A program made the position numbers and the translations under genes. DNA of 64,000 nt from Alloscardovia omnicolens DSM 21503 (GTDB lineage Bacteria > Actinomycetota > Actinomycetes > Actinomycetales > Bifidobacteriaceae). The notes under the pieces are model-generated. The model ran no database searches and was not told the origin of the DNA. It saw only the letters and a list, made by a program, of their open reading frames with translations. Position 1 is the stretch's first letter. Each line of letters begins with the position of its first letter. This document shows, one piece after another, positions 15,955 through 24,082 of the stretch. The stretch spans positions 62,001 through 126,000 of the forward strand of contig NZ_ATVB01000001.1 of assembly GCF_000420505.1 (NCBI RefSeq). Reading direction: 5' to 3'.

Positions 15955-17565
15955 TTATATCATTTTAAAATGTCTCAGCGCATCCAAAATAGCTTCTTCT
16001 TTTTCAATTGGACACTTTGGTATTTTCTGCTTCTCATTCTTTGAAATATTATAGTGTTCCCTAACGTCTAACCCATGCTTCTTCTTAACCTGTGCAATAT
16101 ACAGAGTAGCTACCTTAAACCCAAACTTCTCAAAAATATATTTTTGAATTTGTTTATAGGTTGCTTTACTTTCGACACATGTTAAGTCCATATCGTCCAT
16201 CGAAAGTTCTACACTGATATATTTCTGAGAATCTAGTTTGGAAAGCAACACGATTGTCTCAACATGATGCGTCATCGGGTAAATATCATGCGCATGAATA
16301 AAGCTCAGCTCGTAACCCTGCGCAGTGAAAACAGCTAAATCACGCGCTAGAGAAGCAGGATTACACGACACATAAATAACGCTGAAAGCGCCAGAAGCAG
16401 CAATCTGTTCCACAACTTTCTTGCCCGCCCCTGCACGCGGCGGATCGAGAACAACCAAATCCGGCTGATCAAGGTTCGCATAGTTTTTCTTCACATGACG
16501 TAAAGACTGAAGCACATCGCCCGCAACCTCGGTTACGTTGCTAATATTATTGCGTTTCGCATTTTTGATTGCTGAAGAAACCGCCTGTTCAGCGCCCTCT
16601 ATCGCGAGCACTTCCCCGTTCGGTACTATATGAGAAGCAAGAGGCATAGTAAACAGTCCCGAGCCGGAATACAAATCCCATATCACGCTCTTATCGTCTA
16701 TCTGTGCATATTCACGCGCAAGATCAAGCACATCGTTAGCTAAAACTTGTGGAGCCATACGATGCATCTGCCAGAATCCGGAAGCAAGCACACTGTATTC
16801 CATTGCTTTGCCATCATTCAACTGCACGCGCTCACGTACGTATTCGCGACCTTCTGCCAGTTCCTGGTTAATCATAAGAGCCCAGTTGCCGGAAGCTAGA
16901 ACATCTTCTTGCCCTTCGCGTGGCTCCGGGGCCGTAATACGAAGATGTGAACCTGGCTCAAAACGACAATTAAACAAGTCTAGATGTTCAGTAACCTTGA
17001 GAACCTGCGCAGATGCTAAAGGCATATCGGTAACACGCACGCGATCATGCGATTCACGGCGACGCATAGACACAAACCCATTGTCATCTGTAATAAATTC
17101 AACGCGCGTACGCCAATGCAGTCCCTGAGCATCCTCGTCCTCTGGAACGCGAAGAACAGGAACATGTATGCCGTCAATCTTGCCAATGCGCTTTATCTGT
17201 TCCTCAATGCTGGCTTGTTTCCACGCTAGCTGCCCTTCCAAAGACACATGGGTGAGATCCGCTCCACCTACTCCCCCACCCCATGCCAGAGGTCCAGCAA
17301 GAGTCCATGAAGGCTCAACACGATATGGGTTAGCTTCATACACATCAGTTACTTCAGCAGTCCAAAAACGGTCTTTGCGGTTATGTGGTTCATCAATACG
17401 CACACGTACTTTTTCGCCAGGCAAAGCAAAGCGCACAAAAACTACGCGACCATCAATATGTGTTATGCAACGCCCCTGATCAGCAAAACGTTCAATAACA
17501 ACGTCAGCTTCGAGGCGTCCATCGCCCACGTTCTCAAGCTGTGACTCAGTGGAGCTATCAGTCAT
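15955..17565 (-). CDS. TRAM-domain RNA m5U methyltransferase with foreign C-terminal tail
   Basis: This 536-residue class I SAM-dependent RNA (uracil-5) methyltransferase of the TrmA/RumA family has an N-terminal TRAM domain (VVIERFADQGRCITHIDGRVVFVR), the SAM-binding VIWDLYSGSGLFTMPLA, VVLDPPRAG and the catalytic IYVSCNPASLARDL, then HHVETIVLL. Up to here the codon use is like the core genome. The last ~95 residues (YISVELSMDDMDLTCVESKA, TYKQIQKYIFEKFGFKVATL, YIAQVKKKHG ... EAILDALRHFKMI) are AT-rich and match the accessory tail of Firmicutes RlmCD/RumA proteins. The start is the ATG at 17565, which overlaps the DUF3159 stop by 8 bp. The chimeric end suggests element integration at the HVET codons (about 16245-16270). 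Confidence 0.85.
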   Translation of the reverse strand: MTDSSTESQLENVGDGRLEADVVIERFADQGRCITHIDGRVVFVRFALPGEKVRVRIDEPHNRKDRFWTAEVTDVYEANPYRVEPSWTLAGPLAWGGGVGGADLTHVSLEGQLAWKQASIEEQIKRIGKIDGIHVPVLRVPEDEDAQGLHWRTRVEFITDDNGFVSMRRRESHDRVRVTDMPLASAQVLKVTEHLDLFNCRFEPGSHLRITAPEPREGQEDVLASGNWALMINQELAEGREYVRERVQLNDGKAMEYSVLASGFWQMHRMAPQVLANDVLDLAREYAQIDDKSVIWDLYSGSGLFTMPLASHIVPNGEVLAIEGAEQAVSSAIKNAKRNNISNVTEVAGDVLQSLRHVKKNYANLDQPDLVVLDPPRAGAGKKVVEQIAASGAFSVIYVSCNPASLARDLAVFTAQGYELSFIHAHDIYPMTHHVETIVLLSKLDSQKYISVELSMDDMDLTCVESKATYKQIQKYIFEKFGFKVATLYIAQVKKKHGLDVREHYNISKNEKQKIPKCPIEKEEAILDALRHFKMI

Positions 17566-18202
17566 TTTTGTCTTTCTTACGAGCAGGAGCAATAATCAGC
17601 CAAGATATAAGCAACATACAAGCAAAAAGCGGTACTCCTGTAATAATACGTGCCGCTCCCAAAGCTTCAACGTTATGCATAATATACAGTGGCACTTCCA
17701 CAGCTAAGCGCAAGACGAAACCGCCAATCCATACCCACGTGGCCCGCACGTACGGCTTATATAAGCTCTGCATCGTCGATTCGCTGGTAAACTGATCAAG
17801 TATCCAACCAATACCTGGCTTTCTCAGTATGAGAGAAGCCATAAGAATCAAAACCGCAAAAGTATTAATAAAAATGCCTGGACTGTAAAAATCACGAGCT
17901 GAATTCTGTAGCGCAGCAAAAGCCACAGAAATAAACGTAACGAAGGTTCCAGAAAGAGCGCCCATAAGCGTTTGCTTTTGAACAAGACGAGCCACAATAA
18001 TTGCGGTGAGCAAAACACCCACACAAATCAGTGACAAAATCAAGTTTTGAGTGAAAATGTAGCTCACGGTAAAAGCGACGAATGGCACAACCGCTTCAGC
18101 TACACCACGCCAACCTCCGATGGCTTCCCATACGGAGAAGTCATCGGAGGAATCTGCCAAAGATTTAAGGCCTTTATCCTTTCCGTTTTCGCTGGTAGAC
18201 AT
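17558..18202 (-). CDS. DUF3159 membrane protein
   Basis: This 214-residue protein has five or six transmembrane segments. The start of the domain, WEAIGGWRGVAEAVVPFVAFTVSYI (about residues 25-49), is the signature of DUF3159, a family restricted to Actinobacteria. Function is unknown. It lies between DUF3710 and the methyltransferase, overlapping both by a few bases, an arrangement conserved in actinobacteria and evidence of a single operon. Confidence 0.88.
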   Translation of the reverse strand: MSTSENGKDKGLKSLADSSDDFSVWEAIGGWRGVAEAVVPFVAFTVSYIFTQNLILSLICVGVLLTAIIVARLVQKQTLMGALSGTFVTFISVAFAALQNSARDFYSPGIFINTFAVLILMASLILRKPGIGWILDQFTSESTMQSLYKPYVRATWVWIGGFVLRLAVEVPLYIMHNVEALGAARIITGVPLFACMLLISWLIIAPARKKDKND

Positions 18203-18975
18203 TAGCGCATCTCAGAGAAAAGCGGACCGCGACGCAACGTGTGCTGCACCTGACTTTGCTGACCATAGCCATCTGGATCTTCAGGTAATTCGAATTGGCT
18301 GTGATCGTTTTCATTCTCTGCAGCTTGGGCAGCAGCAGCTTCCATTTCCTTAACCTGTGACGGTGTAAGAGGACGGCTTAAGAAGACACGATCTCGTGGA
18401 GCCAAAGGCTCGGAACCGCGGTTCACTACTACGTCAGAAAGGAACTTATCGAGAGCTTGCTTCTCTTCTGAATTATCGTCAGTGGCTGCTGGACCGGTAA
18501 AAATCGCGCGAACCATCCAACGAGGACCGTCAACGCCAACAATGCGAGACATTACTTCTTTGCCTTGAACGGTTACAGGCAGCAAAATTTCTTTGCCAAA
18601 GAAACCATCTGTTTCTTCTGCTTTTGCGCGATTATCGAGGAACTCTTGACGCACTTCATCCCAAATACCCATTGACTTTGGAGCAGCAAAGACCTCCATT
18701 TCCAATGAGGAATTCTTATAGGTGATTGTGGTGCTTACAATATTGCCGTCAGCGTTTGAAGCCTTCAAACGCAATTCAATGCCAAAGAGGAATGGCAGAT
18801 ACAAAGCTCCCATATTCAAGTATTCATCGTAGTCTGGGGCGTCATCATCATTGATATCCCATGGACCATGAAGTTCAATATCCTGCGCATCTTCTTGAGT
18901 GCTGTCGCTGGTCTGGTCGAGGACTTCCTCCTCGACATCCTCTATCTTCTTCTTACCGAAGCCGAAGAATCCCAT
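18202..18975 (-). CDS. DUF3710 protein
   Basis: This 257-residue soluble protein starts MGFFGFGKKK, has an acidic N-terminal region, then GPWDINDDDAPDYDEYLNMG ALYLP, which marks the actinobacterial DUF3710 family. The middle part (residues 60-170) is beta-rich and the C-terminus is Gln/Glu-rich. Function is unknown. AAAGGA precedes the ATG by 6 nt. It is the first gene of a run of three with DUF3159 and the RNA methyltransferase, lying after the exonuclease III terminator. Confidence 0.88.
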   Translation of the reverse strand: MGFFGFGKKKIEDVEEEVLDQTSDSTQEDAQDIELHGPWDINDDDAPDYDEYLNMGALYLPFLFGIELRLKASNADGNIVSTTITYKNSSLEMEVFAAPKSMGIWDEVRQEFLDNRAKAEETDGFFGKEILLPVTVQGKEVMSRIVGVDGPRWMVRAIFTGPAATDDNSEEKQALDKFLSDVVVNRGSEPLAPRDRVFLSRPLTPSQVKEMEAAAAQAAENENDHSQFELPEDPDGYGQQSQVQHTLRRGPLFSEMR

Positions 18976-19030
18976 AATAATCCTTTCGCAAGCGTTACGA
19001 AACTCAAGAATACATTAGGGTACGCACCTT

Positions 19031-19077
19031 AAAAAATGCTGAGCCATGAGCCGAACGTATCTGTTCCACTCATGGCT
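19031..19077 (-). terminator. Terminator after exonuclease III
   Basis: Arms AGCCATGAG (19042-19050) and CTCATGGCT (19069-19077) enclose an 18-nt loop. On the minus strand the hairpin is followed by CAGCATTTTTT, giving a rho-independent form. Confidence 0.8.
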
Positions 19078-19093
19078 TTGCTTTATGCGGGTT

Positions 19094-19957
19094 TTACACC
19101 TCGTACGTAATGGTTAAGGCCGCATGATCGGACCATCGCGTGTCGTACGACGGCGCTTTGTCGATCCTAAAGCCGCGTGCTGTGTGCGCTAACTCAGGTG
19201 TTGCAAACTGATAGTCGATGCGCCAGCCTGTATCGTTATCGAAAGCTTTACCCCGCTGCGACCACCACGTGTACGGACCTTGAATCTCGCCCGCCAGGTC
19301 GCGCATAACGTCCACATACTCGAGCTCATCAAGCCATTTATCGATATAGACGCGCTCTTCCGGCAAGAAACCTGCTGATTTCTCGTTCGATTTCGCGTTT
19401 TTAATATCGATAGGCGTGTGCGCGATATTAAAGTCTCCGCACAGAACCGCTTGATTGCCACCCGCGGCAGCGATATCTTGCAGTTGGCGCATACGCTCGG
19501 TCATCTTCTCGAGGAAACGGAACTTCTGCTCCATTTTATCAGGATGATCCACATTACCCGCATGCACGTAAACGCTAACTACCGTTATCGTATAGCCTTC
19601 TGGAGTGCGAATATCGGATTCGATCCAACGACCCGAATCGACGTCTTCCTCCAGATTGAACAAACCGTAACGTTGCTCCACTACTGGCAGAGCGCTGAGC
19701 AGACCGACACCTGCGCGTCCCTTAATACGGCAAATCTCGTTCTGGCACGCCAAAGGCTCGCTCATGCTGGCGCCTTTCGGCGATTGCGCGTAGATACCAC
19801 TGATTTCGCTAAAAATCGGGTCAATCTCGCTTTGTGGCGCACGCACTTCCTGCATAGCCCACACGTCTGGCGTGTGCTGCTCCACCCAAGAATACATATC
19901 CTTGCGTTTTGCAGCACGAATACCATTCAAATTCGATGTTGTAATCGAAATAACCAT
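19094..19957 (-). CDS. xthA: Exodeoxyribonuclease III
   Basis: This 287-residue AP endonuclease/3'-5' exonuclease of the exonuclease III family repairs abasic DNA. Motifs are visible in order: ITTSNLNGIRAA, DVWAMQEVRAP (metal-binding Glu), VYVHAGN, VLCGDFNIAHTPIDIKN, YTWWSQRG and the catalytic SDHAALTI end. I placed the start at 19957 because the ITTSNLNG core begins directly after it; the frame extends 51 codons upstream inside the ABC ATPase gene, which is an overlap artefact. It begins 4 nt after that ATPase gene ends and so may be co-transcribed. Confidence 0.93.
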   Translation of the reverse strand: MVISITTSNLNGIRAAKRKDMYSWVEQHTPDVWAMQEVRAPQSEIDPIFSEISGIYAQSPKGASMSEPLACQNEICRIKGRAGVGLLSALPVVEQRYGLFNLEEDVDSGRWIESDIRTPEGYTITVVSVYVHAGNVDHPDKMEQKFRFLEKMTERMRQLQDIAAAGGNQAVLCGDFNIAHTPIDIKNAKSNEKSAGFLPEERVYIDKWLDELEYVDVMRDLAGEIQGPYTWWSQRGKAFDNDTGWRIDYQFATPELAHTARGFRIDKAPSYDTRWSDHAALTITYEV

Positions 19958-19961
19958 AGAG

Positions 19962-21938
19962 TTATTCGTCCAATCCGAGTTCGAGCTTGCCACCTGGAAT
20001 AGCATCCAAAAGATCGCACGTGTACTGGGTTTGAGGGTTGTTAAACACTTCATCGGTGGAAGCATGTTCGACGAGCTTACCGTGCTGCATAACCACAACA
20101 TCATCGGCAATCTGGCGAACTACTGCCAAATCATGCGTAATAAACAGATAGGTTAAGCCGCGTTCTGCTTGCAAATCGTTGAGCAGATGCAGAACCTGAT
20201 CTTGCACCAGCACATCCAATGCGGATACAGCTTCGTCGGCCACAATAACATCTGGATTTAAAGCCATAGCGCGAGCCACAGCAATACGCTGACGCTGACC
20301 GCCAGAAAGCTCGTTTGGATAACGACTCATAACCGACTGTGGCATTTCTACCATATCGAGCAACTCACGTACACGAGCTTCGCGGCTCTTAGGATTGCCA
20401 ATCTTGTGAATACGCAAAGGCTCTTCGATAGAGCGGAAAATCGTATACGTTGGATCCAAGGAACCATAAGGGTTCTGGAAGACTGGCTGTACGTGGCGAC
20501 GGAAGTCGAGCAACTGCTTCTTATCGAAAGAGTGAATATCTTCTCCCTCGTAAGTTACAGTACCGCTGGTTGGGTCGAGCAAATGGAGCACCATGTTCGC
20601 CACAGTAGACTTACCAGAACCGGACTCACCTACAATAGCCAAAGTGGTGCCACGCTTCACATCGAAGGACACGTCGTCTACGGCCTTAAACATTTCCTTG
20701 CGTCCTGGAACCTTAAACTCACGCACCAGATTTTTTACAGAAATAACAGTGTCGTTTACGTTTTCTGGATGCCCTGCTGCAGCCTGCTCTTCGTGTACCT
20801 CTGCACGCTTAACAGTAGATTCCATACGCTTGGAAGCCAGCGATGGAGCAGCCGATACCAAACGCTTGGTGTATGGATGCTGAGGATGCTGGAGAACTTC
20901 CAAACTTGGACCAGACTCTACAACCTGTCCCTTATACATAACCACAATATGCTGAGCGCGTTCTGCAGCCAAACCCAAATCGTGGGTAATAAAAAGTACT
21001 GCAGTTCCGAGCGAATCGGTCAAATCATGTAAATGATCGAGAATCTTCTTCTGAACAGTAACGTCCAAAGCAGAAGTTGGCTCATCGGCAATAAGCAGAC
21101 GAGGACGAGCAGCCAAACCCATAGCAATCAACGCACGCTGACGCATACCACCGGAATACTCGTGTGGATACTGGCGAGCACGCATAGCAGCATCTGGCAT
21201 ACCTGCTTCGTCGAGCAAACCAGCAATACGGTCGCTCATCGTAGAACCAATAACATACTTGGTTACGATTTCGCTGGCCTTGTCTTCGCTAATGCCTGCC
21301 GTAACCATATCTTGCAGAACGAGCCAGCGGGTAACAGAACCAGGAATCCACTCCTGCTCCCACTGCTGGTACGTTTCTTCCGACACAGCAGAACCGCCTG
21401 CCGCGCGTGCAGCAGCAATCAAATCGTCGCGCTGAGCCGAACCGAGGAAGAGCTCATCATCATCACCCTTCACAAACTGACGAGCAGACTGCTCACGCTC
21501 AGACAGCTCCAAAACATCGGTAAGAACGATACGCTTTTCGCGCTTAATATCGACGTTATTGGCCACTAGAGCTTCTTTAATCTGACGCTCAATGCGGTGA
21601 ACAGGATTCAAGTTCGACATCGGATCTTGTGGAACCAAGCCCATCTTCGAACCGCGGATAGCCTCAAACTGCTTAGGAGTGAAACCAGAAATCTCTTCAC
21701 CCTCGAGCTTAATGGAGCCGGAGGTAATATGACCGGTTCCTGCGAGCAAACCCAAAGCAGCCATAGCAGACGTAGACTTACCCGAACCGGATTCACCTAC
21801 AATAGCTACCCACTGGCCTGGGTACACGTTAAAACTGGCGTTGCGCACAGCCTTTACAGGGCCTGCGGAGGTGTTGAACTCAACGTTTAAATCGGTAACC
21901 TCAAGAAGAGGGGATGGAATGTTTGTATTTTCAGTCAT
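19962..21938 (-). CDS. Peptide ABC transporter ATPase, DppD-DppF fusion
   Basis: The 658-residue protein carries two complete nucleotide-binding domains. The first has GESGSGKST near residue 51, [35 protein letters not shown], and an insertion of about 90 residues between them. The second has GESGSGKST near 436 and SGGQRQRIAVARAMALNPDVIVADEAVSALDVLVQ. It energises uptake by the adjacent OppB/OppC pair. Fused DppD-DppF ATPases are usual in bifidobacteria. The cytoplasmic gene starts 17 nt after oppC. Confidence 0.92.
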   Translation of the reverse strand: MTENTNIPSPLLEVTDLNVEFNTSAGPVKAVRNASFNVYPGQWVAIVGESGSGKSTSAMAALGLLAGTGHITSGSIKLEGEEISGFTPKQFEAIRGSKMGLVPQDPMSNLNPVHRIERQIKEALVANNVDIKREKRIVLTDVLELSEREQSARQFVKGDDDELFLGSAQRDDLIAAARAAGGSAVSEETYQQWEQEWIPGSVTRWLVLQDMVTAGISEDKASEIVTKYVIGSTMSDRIAGLLDEAGMPDAAMRARQYPHEYSGGMRQRALIAMGLAARPRLLIADEPTSALDVTVQKKILDHLHDLTDSLGTAVLFITHDLGLAAERAQHIVVMYKGQVVESGPSLEVLQHPQHPYTKRLVSAAPSLASKRMESTVKRAEVHEEQAAAGHPENVNDTVISVKNLVREFKVPGRKEMFKAVDDVSFDVKRGTTLAIVGESGSGKSTVANMVLHLLDPTSGTVTYEGEDIHSFDKKQLLDFRRHVQPVFQNPYGSLDPTYTIFRSIEEPLRIHKIGNPKSREARVRELLDMVEMPQSVMSRYPNELSGGQRQRIAVARAMALNPDVIVADEAVSALDVLVQDQVLHLLNDLQAERGLTYLFITHDLAVVRQIADDVVVMQHGKLVEHASTDEVFNNPQTQYTCDLLDAIPGGKLELGLDE

Positions 21939-21955
21939 CGTAAATCTCTTCTACT

Positions 21956-22909
21956 CTACTCGGTACGGCTCTTAGGATCCAAGGCATCGCTTACAGCATC
22001 GCCCAACATAATGAAGGCGAGAGCGGTAATCGCTAATGCAGCAGATGGCCAGAACAGAACCATTGGATTGGTGCGCAGCATGGTCTGAGCGGTGGAGATA
22101 TCGCCACCCCAGCTTACGCTGCTCGATGGCAAACCAAGACCCAAGAAGCTCAAGGTTGCTTCCAGTACAATGTAGCTCGCCAGCGATGTGGTACCTACAA
22201 CAAGAACTGGAGCCAAAGCGTTAGGAATAACGTGGCGGAAGAGGTTACGCACTGGAGTTGAACCCAAAGCGGTCGATGCAGTATTGAACTCAAGGTTCTT
22301 TGTTTCCAAAACGGAACTTCGCGCAATACGAGCAATAGATACCCAACCGAACATGGCCATAACCAGAATAATCTTCCAAATAGAAGACGAGGTGGTGAAC
22401 ATCTGGAGTACTACGATTGCACCAAGCAAGAGCGGAATAGCGTAGAAGATATCGACGATGCGGGACAGCAGAGCATCTACCCAACCGCCGAAGTAACCTG
22501 CAATAGCGCCAATAAGACCACCAGCAAGAACCACAATAAGAGTGGTGAGAATACCAACGGACAGAGAGGTGCGCGTGCCATAGATTACACGAGCGTAAAT
22601 ATCGCAACCCTGACGGTCGAAACCGAAGAAGTGACCGGGGCTTGCTGGCTCAGCCGAGTTGTCGAGCACGCAATAGTTAGGATTGAGATTCGTAAACACC
22701 TTTGGGAACAGTGCTACGAAGGCGATAAAGAGAATAAAAATTGCGGAAATAATAAACAGCGGATTCTTGCGCAGGCTACGCCATGCATCTGCCCACATGC
22801 TTGTTGCTGGGGCATCTGTATCGACGGAATCAACTGCTTTGAGTGGTGTCTCTTCCAGTGGAGCAACGTAACGTTCTTGACCTGGAAGTGGTGAATAATT
22901 CTGAGTCAT
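21956..22909 (-). CDS. oppC: Oligopeptide ABC permease (OppC type)
   Basis: This 317-residue permease has a cytoplasmic N-terminus, a first helix (LFIISAIFILFIAFVALFP), a large external loop with NYCVLDNSAEPASPGHFFG (OppC-type DPP/OppC_N region) and the GFDRQGCDIYARVIYGTRTSL motif, then four more helices with an EAA-like segment (STALGSTPVRNLFRHVIPNALAPVLV). It pairs with the upstream OppB. The gene follows oppB after 15 nt. Confidence 0.93.
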   Translation of the reverse strand: MTQNYSPLPGQERYVAPLEETPLKAVDSVDTDAPATSMWADAWRSLRKNPLFIISAIFILFIAFVALFPKVFTNLNPNYCVLDNSAEPASPGHFFGFDRQGCDIYARVIYGTRTSLSVGILTTLIVVLAGGLIGAIAGYFGGWVDALLSRIVDIFYAIPLLLGAIVVLQMFTTSSSIWKIILVMAMFGWVSIARIARSSVLETKNLEFNTASTALGSTPVRNLFRHVIPNALAPVLVVGTTSLASYIVLEATLSFLGLGLPSSSVSWGGDISTAQTMLRTNPMVLFWPSAALAITALAFIMLGDAVSDALDPKSRTE

Positions 22910-22924
22910 TATCGTTCGTCTCCT

Positions 22925-23854
22925 TTAAGCGTAACGAATACGTGGGTCGAGAACAGCGTAAATCATATCGACAACGAGGTTGCAGATAACAAAGATGAGC
23001 ACGAGCACGGTAACAATAGATACAACGAGGTTCGATTCGCCCTGCAAAATAGCCTTGTACAAGGTGTTACCAATACCGTTGATGTTAAAGATGCGCTCGG
23101 AGATCATTGCACCACCCATAAGAGCACCCAAATCTGCACCCAAATACGTAACAACTGGAATAAGGGAGTTACGCAAAATGTGGTGCACAATAACATTGCG
23201 GTTACTCAAACCCTTAGCACGAGCAGTGCGCACATAATCGAGAGTACGGTTAGACGACACTTCGCGGCGAGTTAAGCGAATAATGTAGGCCATCGATACG
23301 GAGCCGAGCACCATTGCTGGCATAAGCAAATCGATAAAGCCAGGGTTCGCACCTGCGGTTACAGGCAAGATTTCCCACTTCACACCCAAGAAGTACTGCA
23401 TAAGGAAGCCAACAACGAAGGTTGGAACCGAGATGAGCAGCAAGGATACGATAAGAATTACGGAGTCGTACCACTTGCCCTTCTTTAAGCCGGAAATAAT
23501 GCCGAAAATAACGCCGAAAATAGCTTCGAAGCAGAAAGCCATAAGACCCAGCTTAATGGTTACTGGGAAAGCAGAAGCAATAACATCGATAACAGGACGG
23601 CCACCGCGCAGGGTGTTACCAAAGTCCAAGGTTAAGGCGTTCTTGAGGAAGTATAAATACTGAACGATGAAGGGCTGATCAAGATGGTACTCAGCTCGAA
23701 TCTGTTGAGCGATAGCCTCGTTTACTGGCTTATCGCCAAACATTGCTACAACTGGATCTCCAGGAAGTGCGAATACCAACGCGTAAATAAGCAACGTGGT
23801 ACCCAGAACAACTGGAATCATTTGTAGCACACGGCGTAGAAAGTATTTCCACAT
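22925..23854 (-). CDS. oppB: Oligopeptide ABC permease (OppB type)
   Basis: This 309-residue permease starts MWKYFLRRVLQMIPVVLGTTLLIYALVFALPGDP, the standard OppB N-terminus, and has an EAA loop (DYVRTARAKGLSNRNVIVHHILRNSLIPVVTY, about 215-246). About six transmembrane helices. It begins the permease-ATPase part of the operon, 228 bp after the binding protein; a hairpin lies in that gap. Confidence 0.94.
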   Translation of the reverse strand: MWKYFLRRVLQMIPVVLGTTLLIYALVFALPGDPVVAMFGDKPVNEAIAQQIRAEYHLDQPFIVQYLYFLKNALTLDFGNTLRGGRPVIDVIASAFPVTIKLGLMAFCFEAIFGVIFGIISGLKKGKWYDSVILIVSLLLISVPTFVVGFLMQYFLGVKWEILPVTAGANPGFIDLLMPAMVLGSVSMAYIIRLTRREVSSNRTLDYVRTARAKGLSNRNVIVHHILRNSLIPVVTYLGADLGALMGGAMISERIFNINGIGNTLYKAILQGESNLVVSIVTVLVLIFVICNLVVDMIYAVLDPRIRYA

Positions 23855-24001
23855 ATATTATCTCCTTGTGCTTTTCCCACAATCTTTCTTGATGTTTTTC
23901 GTGTACTTGTGTTAATCGGTTAGACATAGTACACCGCGCACAATGTGAACTGCGCGTTTCGAGATGAACGGGACGTTGTGAGACCCCTTATACACCTCGA
24001 A

Positions 24002-24038
24002 GGTGCTCATCTCAGGTATGTTACCCGAGATGAGCACC
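24002..24038 (-). terminator. Intercistronic hairpin after oppA
   Basis: A 12-bp perfect stem GGTGCTCATCTC/GAGATGAGCACC with a 13-nt loop lies between oppA and oppB. There is no T-run, so it probably stabilises the binding-protein message or attenuates read-through, allowing more binding protein than permease. Confidence 0.75.
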
Positions 24039-24082
24039 AATTCTTGAGTTTCGCTAATGCTTAACTGAGCAAGTTATCTTAC

